Assembly (NCBI GenBank): GCA_964450405.1
Contig: CAYVCQ010000008.1
Span: 62,001-126,000 of the forward strand
DNA: 64,000 nt
Direction: 5' to 3'
Source: WRGT01 sp964450405
GTDB taxonomy: Bacteria > Spirochaetota > UBA4802 > UBA5550
In this document: positions 24,911 to 33,147 of the stretch, one piece after another
Position numbering within the stretch: position 1 is the first letter of the stretch
How the letters are laid out: every line of letters starts with the position of its first letter
Position numbers and translations under genes: made by a program
Notes under the pieces: model-generated
Told to the model about the DNA's origin: nothing
Databases searched by the model: none
The model's input: only the letters and a program-made list of their open reading frames with translations

Positions 24911-27001
24911 TCAGGCCGAAGTATCTTCTTCTGCTGAATCTATTTTAATATCAGCCTCGGAGGATTCACTCCCCTTTGTAATTATCTTTGTAAGATATGC
25001 AGAAAGTAATCCTGAAATATTATCTCCCCCCTGAACAAGAAAATCCGGTGTAACTTTTACATTACCCGAAGCGATCTGTTTAGCAACCTCTATGGCAGTT
25101 ACCCCCTGACGGCCAACTGCTTTATTCTGCAGTACATAGGCTTTTGCAGTTGATTCACCTATGGCGAGAATTTTCTGTCCCTCGGCCTCACCGGTCATTG
25201 TTATACCCTGCGATTCCCCCTGGGCGCGGAGACGTATACTTTCAGACTCACCCTCGGCAAACCTGATCGCCTTCTGCTTGTTCTGCTCAGCTATCTTTAC
25301 ACCGATTTCCGCTTCAACAAGATTCTTCTGCTGATCGGCTTCAGCTCTGGTTTTTTCCATTGCTATCCTGGTCTGCTCGGCTTTCTGCTGATCCTGATAC
25401 ATCGCCTGCTGCTGCTGCGCTATTATCTTCATAGTCTGAGTATCCATGAGGTCCTGCGGCAGATTGATCTGACATATCAGCACCGATACACATTCCACAT
25501 GATACTTTTCAAGTTCTGTTCTGGCTCTCTCCTCGGCTTTACGCTGTTCCTCCTGCCGGTCCTGCATAAAGTTCATTGCAGAAGTTGAAGATGCCTGGTT
25601 TCTGAAACTTGAATCGATCATGGGGTGTATTACATGTAGGATGAGATTCTCAGTGGAACCTATCTTCGCCACCATATACGGCGCCTGATCAGGCCTGATT
25701 CTGATTACTACTTTAACAGATACGCTTATTTCAAAACCATCACGTGATATTACCTTGAGCGGATCAAAACGTGTCTCGCCAGTACTGTCCCAGTCTATGG
25801 TTATATTAGTTGTATCCACAAGATATACTATGAATGCTCTGCGGTTTAGATAATAAAATCCCGGACCTGCAACCTCCTGCTGTATTCCTCGATATCCTTT
25901 TGGTACAACATATCTTTCTATTCCGATATCAAAGCGGCTCTCTATATCTTTGTAAAGCACTGATCCCGGCTCAGCCTGTTCCTGTTTCGCAGTGTCGGTT
26001 ACAAGTTTTCTTATCTGCACAGGTTCCTCTCCGACGTTGGAGACTACTACCGCCACCTGACCGCGCTGTACTACCGCAACGTCATCAAGCTCAACTTTAA
26101 ACATCATCGGATTAATATAATATGTTCCCGGCTTAAGTACATCAAACTGCGGACCTCTCTGACCGCCCGCTTTTAAGAATGCCGGCGCATCCTGATAATC
26201 GCTATGACCGGAGATTGATTTCGCTACATATTCGCCTTCGGGAAGAGATTCACCATCGAGGGCTGTAACAAGCCCGATTTTATTAGCAGGAATAATTGTT
26301 GCATCCTGTATTTCAATATGAAAAAGATCAGTATTTATCCTGTAGGTTCCGGGGAGAAGTATTTCTATCTGCGGTCCCTTCTGACCTCCGTTATTTAAAA
26401 AGGCCTGCCCGTTTTCAAACTGACTGTGCCCCTCGGTCTTATTTGCAAGAAGTCTCCCCGATGGAATCGGTTCTCCATCCATAGCAGTTGCAAGACAAAT
26501 TTTACCTTTATCCACGATAACTGACTGGAGTTTTCTTATCCTGAAGAGTACCGGATTTATCCTGTAGTTTCCTGGAGGTAGAATCTCTATCTGCGGTCCC
26601 TTCTGTCCGCCGCTTTTGAGGAAAATTTCACCATCCTGAAAAGAGTTGTGTCCCGTAACAACCTTTGCAAAAATTTTCCCGGGAGGTATCGGATCTCCAT
26701 CTATTGATTCGATAAGTCCTATTTCTTCCTCGGCAATAATCGTAAATGAAAGCTTTCTGGTTGCGTATAAAAATGGTATAAGAAAATGAAGCCCCGGGCC
26801 CATGGTTCGGGCCTGTATACCAACTTCATTGTTCTGTGCGACTACCCTTCCCTGCGGCATATTTCTTCCGAAATATCTTCTTTCAATCACGGCGATTTGT
26901 GTTCCGCCCACTATTATTACAGATTGCATAACTACAACAATAATCAGAACTACCAGGTAAATTGGATAAAACGTGAGCAGTGATAGAATAATGGCTGACA
27001 T
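24911..27001 (-). CDS. SPFH/flotillin-like protein with three N-terminal tandem repeats
   Basis: The 696-residue protein starts with a membrane segment (residues ~5-32). Residues 95-168, 169-242 and 243-316 are three 74-residue repeats, each with xDGxxxPxG, a GHS/GHN turn, xFLxxGGQ(K/R)GPQ and PG(N/T)Y(R/Y)IN. An SPFH domain follows (~390-510), then a flotillin-type Ala/Glu/Gln coiled coil (EEQRKAEERARTELEKY ... EAEGQKILAIGEST). Flotillins scaffold membrane microdomains and oligomerise into large cages. The repeats resemble in layout the repeated beta modules before the SPFH-like shoulder of major vault protein; that parallel is inference. GGAGGC precedes the ATG. It follows the metallo-hydrolase gene by 22 bases. 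Confidence 0.88.
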   Translation of the reverse strand: MSAIILSLLTFYPIYLVVLIIVVVMQSVIIVGGTQIAVIERRYFGRNMPQGRVVAQNNEVGIQARTMGPGLHFLIPFLYATRKLSFTIIAEEEIGLIESIDGDPIPPGKIFAKVVTGHNSFQDGEIFLKSGGQKGPQIEILPPGNYRINPVLFRIRKLQSVIVDKGKICLATAMDGEPIPSGRLLANKTEGHSQFENGQAFLNNGGQKGPQIEILLPGTYRINTDLFHIEIQDATIIPANKIGLVTALDGESLPEGEYVAKSISGHSDYQDAPAFLKAGGQRGPQFDVLKPGTYYINPMMFKVELDDVAVVQRGQVAVVVSNVGEEPVQIRKLVTDTAKQEQAEPGSVLYKDIESRFDIGIERYVVPKGYRGIQQEVAGPGFYYLNRRAFIVYLVDTTNITIDWDSTGETRFDPLKVISRDGFEISVSVKVVIRIRPDQAPYMVAKIGSTENLILHVIHPMIDSSFRNQASSTSAMNFMQDRQEEQRKAEERARTELEKYHVECVSVLICQINLPQDLMDTQTMKIIAQQQQAMYQDQQKAEQTRIAMEKTRAEADQQKNLVEAEIGVKIAEQNKQKAIRFAEGESESIRLRAQGESQGITMTGEAEGQKILAIGESTAKAYVLQNKAVGRQGVTAIEVAKQIASGNVKVTPDFLVQGGDNISGLLSAYLTKIITKGSESSEADIKIDSAEEDTSA

Positions 27002-27023
27002 TCGAGCCTCCGTTTTGATATTT

Positions 27024-27737
27024 TTAAATCTTCAGCATTCCATAGTGTGCGGTAAAAATATATTTAACTCCGGGGATAGATTTTATCTTTTCAATAGAGA
27101 TCTTTTCGGCAGCAGTATCCATATTAAAAAACTCATTGAAAACATCGATCTTTCCGTTCTTTATACTCAGCGTGTCACCTGTAAACAGATACCCGTCATT
27201 AACCATATAGCTGGCAGATCCGATTGTGTGTCCCGGAGTAAAAATAATTTTTATATCCACTCCGCCTATTTTCAGCACCTCGTGATCTTTCAGCGTCTGA
27301 AACCTGGCATTTAATTTATTACTTACAAAAAAGGCTTTATTTTTTTTACCTTCAAGCATCGGAGCTTCATCCTCTGATGCGTAAACTTTTGCATTATTAA
27401 AAATCTTAACCGCACCGGTATGATCTGAATCCGAATGAGTCAGAAAAATTGCCTTTATTTCAGACTCAGCAATGTTTAATTTTTTAAGCGCTGATTTAAC
27501 ATTTTCAGCATCATATCCTGCATCTATCGCAATATATCCTTCAGCGCTTTTGATCAGGTATAAGTTAGCAAAGCTGTCCTGTACTACAAAAACATTTTCA
27601 AAAATTTTTTTAGTTTCCATTGACGACATTTTTGATACTTCAGATTTAAATTTAAACATAAAAGAGGCTGCAGCAACCAGCAACAGAACAATAATAGATA
27701 ATAGTATTATTAAAACAATTTTTAATTTTTTATTCAT
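27024..27737 (-). CDS. Membrane-anchored metallo-beta-lactamase-fold hydrolase
   Basis: The 237-residue protein has an N-terminal membrane segment (residues ~5-28) and an MBL domain: the metal motif is FLTHSDSDHTGAVKIF (HxSxSDH, a variant of HxHxDH with the first middle His replaced by Ser), then FTPGHTIGSASYMV, GYLFTGDTLSIKNG and a C-terminal FTAHYG. The missing His means the first zinc site may be incomplete. Substrate unknown; glyoxalase-II-like or lipid-related esterases are related. The SPFH gene follows by 22 bases, so both probably act at the same membrane. AAGGAG precedes the ATG. Confidence 0.87.
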   Translation of the reverse strand: MNKKLKIVLIILLSIIVLLLVAAASFMFKFKSEVSKMSSMETKKIFENVFVVQDSFANLYLIKSAEGYIAIDAGYDAENVKSALKKLNIAESEIKAIFLTHSDSDHTGAVKIFNNAKVYASEDEAPMLEGKKNKAFFVSNKLNARFQTLKDHEVLKIGGVDIKIIFTPGHTIGSASYMVNDGYLFTGDTLSIKNGKIDVFNEFFNMDTAAEKISIEKIKSIPGVKYIFTAHYGMLKI

Positions 27738-27936
27738 TAATTAGACTCCTTAAATTTAAAAAAATTAAAATACCGGATTAATTCTGAAATGCATAATAAC
27801 TGATGTGATGGAATGATCAAGTGTTTTAACTTATCCGGCTGAATATTTTAATGATAATTTATTAATCCGGTTTTTTAATCTGAACATATTAAGTGGAGTT
27901 ATATAGTATTCCGGATGATTTAATCCGTAATTATGC

Positions 27937-27960
27937 AGAAAAGGGGCTTTCGCCCCCTTT
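27937..27960 (-). terminator. Terminator downstream of the FecR gene
   Basis: Read on the minus strand, GGGGC-GAAA-GCCCC (GNRA loop, one extra G) is followed by TTTTCT and preceded by A-residues, so it could work in both directions. Confidence 0.7.
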
Positions 27961-27965
27961 TTTGC

Positions 27966-28092
27966 TGTCATTCCGGCTGTAGTGAAACGAAATGCCGGCG
28001 ACCGCAGGAAGATCTTCGATAATCTCATAGTACTGATTTCATCAGGAGATTCCGGTATTCGCAAGAATTGAAGCTGCAAAACCGGAATGACA
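27966..28092. repeat. Dispersed palindromic repeat, copy 1 (TGTCATTCCGG ends)
   Basis: The 127-bp unit begins TGTCATTCCGGCTGTAGTG and ends ACCGGAATGACA, so the ends are inverted. Its internal segments 'GAAACGAAATGCCGG' and 'AGGAGATTCCGGTATT' also occur in the copy at 39150-39254. Copy 1 has ~25 bp extra in the middle. Confidence 0.75.
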
Positions 28093-28135
28093 AATACTAA
28101 AAATACAAACTTTTAGAACAGCCTTTTTTTTGATA

Positions 28136-28939
28136 TTATTTCTTTGATTTGAAGAAGAAAAGGTCTACTCCGCTGCTCTCCTTCTCTTCATCCTTTTCAT
28201 ATTCTTTATCTTCTTTGGGAGTTCTAAGTTCTCTAAGCTTCTTTCTCATACCGGAAAGAATAGACTTATCCCCTTCTTCGATCCCTTTAAATGTTTTACT
28301 GTTTTCCTCTGTTACAGGTTTAACCTCTGCATCTTTTTCCAGAGCAGCAATGTGTTTATCCTCTATATCACTCTTTGCAGGTTTGGATTTTTCGGATGTT
28401 ACTGCACGCTCTTTGGCTTTAATTTCGGTCTCTCCGTTTTTCTTATTTGACTTAACATGAACCTTACCGTCAAGACAGGCAACACTGCTTGACTTCTTCT
28501 CATCAGTCACAAAGAATTCAGTCCCGCGAACAGCTGCTGTACTTGTTCTTGTTTTTACAACGAAGTCCTGATCTTTCATAAGTTTATTTTTTACTTTAAA
28601 GAATCCTCTTCCCGAATTCAGTGAAAGATATGTTTTTTCAACATTTGTCTGTTTGTCTCTGGTTAAAGTATCAATAGATACTGATGAATCACCGAAAAGT
28701 TTTATTACATTATCATCAATATAAATTTCGCAGAGTGAGGTTTTCCCTTTTGTAACTATTTTCATACCTCTATCAACAGGGAGTCCTGATCTGGCAGGTG
28801 TCTCTTTTCCGTCAGCTGAAATTATAAAAACATTTCCGGAAACAAAGTTCACAAGACCTATCATTATCTTTTTTTCGCTTTTAGCGCCGCAACCAGTAAT
28901 AAGAAACAGCATTGTAAGCATTGAAATTATCTTTTTCAT
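28136..28939 (-). CDS. FecR-domain lipoprotein
   Basis: The 267-residue protein has a lipobox ending LITGC (Cys17) and a FecR-type beta-helical domain (residues ~25-165: GLVNFVSGNVFIISADGKE, GDSSVSIDTL, LNSGRGFFKVK, FVVKTRTSTAAVRGTEFFV with the conserved T-AVRGTEF). The C-terminal third is highly charged (KDKEYEKDEEKESS). Unlike sigma regulator FecR it has no membrane helix or sigma-binding N-terminus, so it is more likely a cell-envelope structural or sensory lipoprotein. CGGAGA precedes the ATG. It is transcribed alone and ends at the terminator and repeat. Confidence 0.82.
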   Translation of the reverse strand: MKKIISMLTMLFLITGCGAKSEKKIMIGLVNFVSGNVFIISADGKETPARSGLPVDRGMKIVTKGKTSLCEIYIDDNVIKLFGDSSVSIDTLTRDKQTNVEKTYLSLNSGRGFFKVKNKLMKDQDFVVKTRTSTAAVRGTEFFVTDEKKSSSVACLDGKVHVKSNKKNGETEIKAKERAVTSEKSKPAKSDIEDKHIAALEKDAEVKPVTEENSKTFKGIEEGDKSILSGMRKKLRELRTPKEDKEYEKDEEKESSGVDLFFFKSKK

Positions 28940-29266
28940 ATATTCTCCGATTATTATATTAAACTCTTATATAAGAAATAACCATGTTTTTGTCAATCCG
29001 AATCCTTAAAAATTTATCTGCATCCTTAAGCTGCAGAATTCTGAAATTCAATCCTTTACCGCAACCTCTCTTAAAATAAAATAAAAAATTTGCAACTCTA
29101 TTGCCAATCAACATGTTGAAAGAGCTAAAGATTAAATAGCAAATGCTATAAACCATGGGTATCCTGTCTCCGCCGTGCACCGGTTCCGGCAGGTGGCATG
29201 TTCACCACAAGTTTATGAGTACTTAAATTAAATATTTTTTTCTGAAACACATCTAAGGAGATTGAA
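28940..29266. other. Divergent intergenic region
   Basis: Between the FecR and radical SAM genes. It contains a short GC-rich patch (29150-29210, GTGCACCGGTTCCGGCAGGT) that stands out from the A/T-rich flanks. I looked for cobalamin or SAM riboswitch signatures because of the downstream gene and did not find them. Confidence 0.4.
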
Positions 29267-31009
29267 ATGAATACTGACAGAATACTGTTCACATCAGTTT
29301 TTGGACCATACGGAATAAAAAACTCATACGCCGAAAGTCTCGGAATGCAGATGGAACTTTTAAACAACCAGGTGACCCGTGGCCAGGGAGTCCACTCCCC
29401 CCGTCAATCGTACCTGAGTTTTGCACTCTATCTCCTTGCTGAAAATATTTCTGTCAGGAGTACAGTGCTCGATTTCCCGCTGTGGAAACAGTTTAAAAAA
29501 GAATTAAAGAAGGGCTACACTCACGTCGCGATATCATTTATCGTACCAAATGTTCTTAAGGCAAAACGAATGACGGAATATATACGTAAAACCTATCCTG
29601 AAATTAAAATTCTCTTGGGCGGATACGGAACTATCATCCCCGATCTCAATGAAATTGTTCCCCATGATGAAGCATGCAAAGGTGAGGGAGTTAAATGGAT
29701 AAGAGAGTATTTCGGAGAGGATACATCGGCACCGCTGATTCACCCTGTACTCCGCAATCCGGTGTACAACTATACCTACGGCCTTAAGTCAAAACCTAGA
29801 GGATCAGTGCTGCTTACCGGTGCAGGATGTAAAAATGGATGCACTTTCTGTATTACTTCACATATGTTTAAAAAAGAATATCTTCCGCTTCTTGAAACCG
29901 GACGTGATGTATTTAATACATGTAAAACTCTTGAGAGAGAACTGGGTGCCGTAAACTTTATGGTGATGGATGAAAACTTTCTCATGAAGAATGACCGTGC
30001 ACTGGAACTGCTTGCCCTGATGGAAGAGGAGAAAAAGACATACTCCTTTGTTTTATTCTGCTCGGCAAACATCATCAAACAGCTTGGAGTTGAGTTTTTT
30101 ATAAGAATGGGAATAAGCAGAGTCTGGGTCGGAGTCGAATCTAAAACTAACACTCATGATAAAGTTAAAGGTATTGATCTGAAAGAACTCTTTGAGGAAC
30201 TGCAGTCAAATGGAATTGCCGTACTGGCATCAACCATTCTCTTTCAGGATCACCATGACAGCAGAGTAATCAAAGAGGAAATAGATTGGGTGAACAACCT
30301 TAATTCAGATCTTGTTCAGTTTATGAACTACACACCATGGCCCACCACCGGACTTTATGAAAAACTTGAAGATGAAGGGCGCCTTAAGAAAATTCCATAC
30401 CGCAACCAGCACGGCGCCGGCGAACTGAGTTTTGACCATCCTCATTTTAAAAATGCTGCCGATCATGAAAAATATTTATATGATGCATTCCGCAAGAAGT
30501 ATAAAAACGGCGGACCGGCAATTATGAAAATGGCTCTCACAGCTGTCAGAGGATATATTAAAGCTGAGCAAAACCAATGTGCAAGGGAACAGCAGGGACT
30601 AACGTGGAACATAAAAACACTAAGCTATGAAAAAAACAGCCATCCGGTGAAAGATGAATATATGGAACTCCGTATTGAAACAATGCGTAGCGAAGCACTC
30701 CGCTATAGACCGGCACTGCTGCCGGCCATGGTATTTTCACCAAACGCGAAAACCCGTAAAATGGTTCGCGAAACAATAAATCTTTATAACGAAACATTCG
30801 GGAAACCGGGACTTAAAGATGTTATAAAATCTTTTGTTCTCCTTTCATCTGCTTCTCTTGAAGCTCTCCGGAAACTGTTATCATCACTACTCGGCAGAGA
30901 AGGAATTATAAGGCAGCCCGCTCTGCATCGCGTCGAATATCCAAAACCGGGATTATCTGATAATTCAGATAATGATGTGCAACTCCGCAGAATTGCGGCG
31001 GTACTATAA
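29267..31009 (+). CDS. B12-binding-domain radical SAM enzyme
   Basis: The 580-residue protein has an N-terminal Rossmann-like cobalamin-binding region (residues ~1-150: THVAISFIVPNVLKAKRMTE, IKILLGGYGTIIPDLNEI) and a radical SAM barrel with the cluster motif Cys188-x3-Cys192-x2-Cys195 (GCKNGCTFC). The canonical DxHxxG is not seen, so cobalamin may be bound base-off without a His ligand. The C-terminal ~130 residues resemble no domain I know. These enzymes usually methylate unactivated carbons or rearrange lipids and antibiotics. The patatin gene begins two bases after its stop, so both are translated together and probably act on one lipid. AAGGAG precedes the ATG. Confidence 0.88.
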   Translation: MNTDRILFTSVFGPYGIKNSYAESLGMQMELLNNQVTRGQGVHSPRQSYLSFALYLLAENISVRSTVLDFPLWKQFKKELKKGYTHVAISFIVPNVLKAKRMTEYIRKTYPEIKILLGGYGTIIPDLNEIVPHDEACKGEGVKWIREYFGEDTSAPLIHPVLRNPVYNYTYGLKSKPRGSVLLTGAGCKNGCTFCITSHMFKKEYLPLLETGRDVFNTCKTLERELGAVNFMVMDENFLMKNDRALELLALMEEEKKTYSFVLFCSANIIKQLGVEFFIRMGISRVWVGVESKTNTHDKVKGIDLKELFEELQSNGIAVLASTILFQDHHDSRVIKEEIDWVNNLNSDLVQFMNYTPWPTTGLYEKLEDEGRLKKIPYRNQHGAGELSFDHPHFKNAADHEKYLYDAFRKKYKNGGPAIMKMALTAVRGYIKAEQNQCAREQQGLTWNIKTLSYEKNSHPVKDEYMELRIETMRSEALRYRPALLPAMVFSPNAKTRKMVRETINLYNETFGKPGLKDVIKSFVLLSSASLEALRKLLSSLLGREGIIRQPALHRVEYPKPGLSDNSDNDVQLRRIAAVL

Positions 31010-31011
31010 TT

Positions 31012-31863
31012 ATGGATAACACTTCAAGATTTAAATCAGTGGTATTTGCCGGCGGAGGGAGCAGATGTTTCTGGCAGCTGGGCTTCTGGAGTACAGCTGC
31101 ACCGGCATTGAACATACGTCCGTTAACAGCTGCAGGCGTCAGTGCAGGAGCCGCATTTGCCTGTTTCTCATTGTCCGCCGACGGCGAGAGTGTACTTCAT
31201 TATTTTAAAAATCTGGCATCTGCAAATAAAAAGAATTTCTATTTAACAAACCTGTTTCGAAAAGCACCGATGTTTCCGCATTACAACATGTACAGAAAAT
31301 CAATTCTAAACACCATCAATCCTGAAGTCCTTTTAAAACTGATGAATGGTCCCGATATAAGAATCCTTATAGCACGGCCTCCACGCTGGATGGGAGCAAT
31401 ATCAGCTTCCATTGCCGGTGTAGTTGCCTACAATATAGAAAAGCATATATTTCATCCTCTTCATCCTGTATTCGCATCAAAACTCGGATTCAAAGGTGAA
31501 ATCGTATCGGTTAAGGAGTGCGGCACCAGCGAAGAGCTTGCAGAGCTTATAATGCAGTCTTCATGTGCTCCACCACTGCTGCCGGTTATGAAACGGAATA
31601 ACAGAGTTGCTCTTGACGGAGGCATGATTGACAATGTGCCGGTAAGCCTGCTCGACCATTGCGCCGGCGACAAACTGGTTTTACTCACCAGAAGATATAA
31701 AGATGGTGTTCTCCCGGAAAACAACGAAGTAACCTATCTGCAGCCTTCGGAGAATATCCCCATTACAAAATGGGAGTACACAGATCCTGAAGGGCTGCAG
31801 TATGTCTACGACATGGGGAGAAGAGATGGAGATGCCTTTGCGAAACAGCAACTGCTTTTATAA
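31012..31863 (+). CDS. Patatin-like phospholipase
   Basis: The 283-residue protein has the patatin catalytic dyad: Ser44 in GVSAGA after the oxyanion loop VFAGGGSRCFWQLGF, and Asp202 in LDGGMIDNVP. Residues ~115-160 contain a short hydrophobic stretch. It should hydrolyse acyl esters of phospholipids. No signal peptide, so it works in the cytoplasm or at the inner membrane. It starts two bases after the radical SAM stop with no strong binding site of its own, implying translational coupling. Its last codons overlap by six bases with the 3' end of the convergent thioredoxin reductase gene. Confidence 0.9.
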   Translation: MDNTSRFKSVVFAGGGSRCFWQLGFWSTAAPALNIRPLTAAGVSAGAAFACFSLSADGESVLHYFKNLASANKKNFYLTNLFRKAPMFPHYNMYRKSILNTINPEVLLKLMNGPDIRILIARPPRWMGAISASIAGVVAYNIEKHIFHPLHPVFASKLGFKGEIVSVKECGTSEELAELIMQSSCAPPLLPVMKRNNRVALDGGMIDNVPVSLLDHCAGDKLVLLTRRYKDGVLPENNEVTYLQPSENIPITKWEYTDPEGLQYVYDMGRRDGDAFAKQQLLL

Positions 31864-33147
31864 GCTATCAAGCTCCCGCTCTGCAGTAATGGCAGCTATT
31901 GTTCCGTCAGAAACTGATGTGGTTATCTGTCTGTAAGGTTTAGCTATGACATCACCAGCAGCATATACGCCCGGTATATTTGTCCTCATATAAGGATCTG
32001 TTATTATGTAGCCCTGTTCATCAGTTTTCACTGTTCCGTTAAACAGAGCGGTATTAGGTTTCATTCCGGCAAAGATAAAGACTCCATCAGCTTTGATCTC
32101 ACGCCGTGATCCGTTTTTAAGACTTTCTATTTCAATTATCATTGATCCGTCTGCCTGTTTCTTAAAAGACCGCGGCTCATTTTCAAATATAAAATCAATT
32201 TTTTTATTTGAAAATGCTTTCTCCTGTGCCTCTTTGTTTGCCTGAAGCTTATCGAACTGATGTATAATCGTCAGCCTCCCTGCAAATTTAGTAATAAATA
32301 AAGACTCCTCAACTGCCGAGTTCCCTCCCCCTATTACAACTACATGCTTCTCTCCATAATATTTTGCATCGCATGTTGCACAGTACGAGATACCCTTTCC
32401 TTTATATTCTCTCTCTCCGGGAACTCCAAGTTCACGATACGATGAACCTGTTGAAATAATAATTTTTTTTGCACGGATAGTTTCGTACCCGTCAATTAAA
32501 AGCTGTTTCTTAAACAGATCTACATCGGACACATCAACCGCCGATCTGAATATAACTCCAGCCTCCTTTGCCTGTTCATTCATAAAATGAGTAAGCATAA
32601 AACCCTCAACAGGTTTTATAAATCCCGGATAGTTCGACACCATATGAGTTGTGCTAACCTGGCCTCCCGGGAGCGCCGTATCAACAAGTATTGTTTTAAG
32701 TTTAGCCTGGGCAGAATAAATCCCTGCAGTAATTCCGGCAGGACCACCTCCAAGAATCAGAACATCACATTCCTCTTCAGACTGTTTAATCATATTTCTA
32801 AGTTCCGCAGTCTTTTCCGTTGTAATCATTGTTTCTATACCGGCTACTACTTCACTCCTTCTAATCCCCCCGCTTAAACGCTCGCCAATTTCAACCCCGT
32901 CTTTAAAAAATATCAGAGTTGGTGAAGAAGTGACTCCAAGCCGTTCAGCCAGAGCTCTGTTCTCCTGACGAAATATCTTCAAGAATTTAATATCATCACC
33001 ATATATTTCACTTAGAGGTTCAAACTTTGCTGCCAGCGCCTCACATGGCGGACATTCAGTGGAATAAAAATCGAGGGCAACCGCCCCGCCTTTAATAACT
33101 TCAGTATCAAATTCTTTCTCTGTTATGTATTTAATCCTGTCGCTCAT
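31858..33147 (-). CDS. Thioredoxin domain-thioredoxin reductase fusion
   Basis: The 429-residue protein joins an N-terminal thioredoxin domain (residues ~1-110; active site Cys32-Pro-Pro-Cys35 in place of CGPC, cis-Pro76 in SSPTLIFF) to a complete thioredoxin reductase (127-429). The reductase has the FAD motif GGGPAG (133-138), the redox pair Cys256-Ala-Thr-Cys259, the NAD(P)H motif GGGNSA and the C-terminal FAD segment GVYAAGDV. It passes electrons from NAD(P)H to its own thioredoxin domain and on to a disulfide substrate. The start overlaps the maturase stop by four bases (ATGA), so it belongs to the peptide-modification operon and may reduce or form thiols there. AAAGGAGA precedes the ATG. 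Confidence 0.93.
   Translation of the reverse strand: MSDRIKYITEKEFDTEVIKGGAVALDFYSTECPPCEALAAKFEPLSEIYGDDIKFLKIFRQENRALAERLGVTSSPTLIFFKDGVEIGERLSGGIRRSEVVAGIETMITTEKTAELRNMIKQSEEECDVLILGGGPAGITAGIYSAQAKLKTILVDTALPGGQVSTTHMVSNYPGFIKPVEGFMLTHFMNEQAKEAGVIFRSAVDVSDVDLFKKQLLIDGYETIRAKKIIISTGSSYRELGVPGEREYKGKGISYCATCDAKYYGEKHVVVIGGGNSAVEESLFITKFAGRLTIIHQFDKLQANKEAQEKAFSNKKIDFIFENEPRSFKKQADGSMIIEIESLKNGSRREIKADGVFIFAGMKPNTALFNGTVKTDEQGYIITDPYMRTNIPGVYAAGDVIAKPYRQITTSVSDGTIAAITAERELDSL

Larger units (their letters stand above)
27738..28135. other. Intergenic region: terminator and dispersed repeat
   Basis: The stretch is occupied by a minus-strand terminator (27937-27960) and the repeat at 27966-28092. 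The remaining A/T-rich DNA upstream of the hydrolase gene shows no further feature. Confidence 0.5.

Noticed and set aside
29140..29266. Cobalamin or SAM riboswitch before the B12 radical SAM gene
   Set aside because: No conserved B12-box or SAM-box elements are visible; only a short GC-rich patch.
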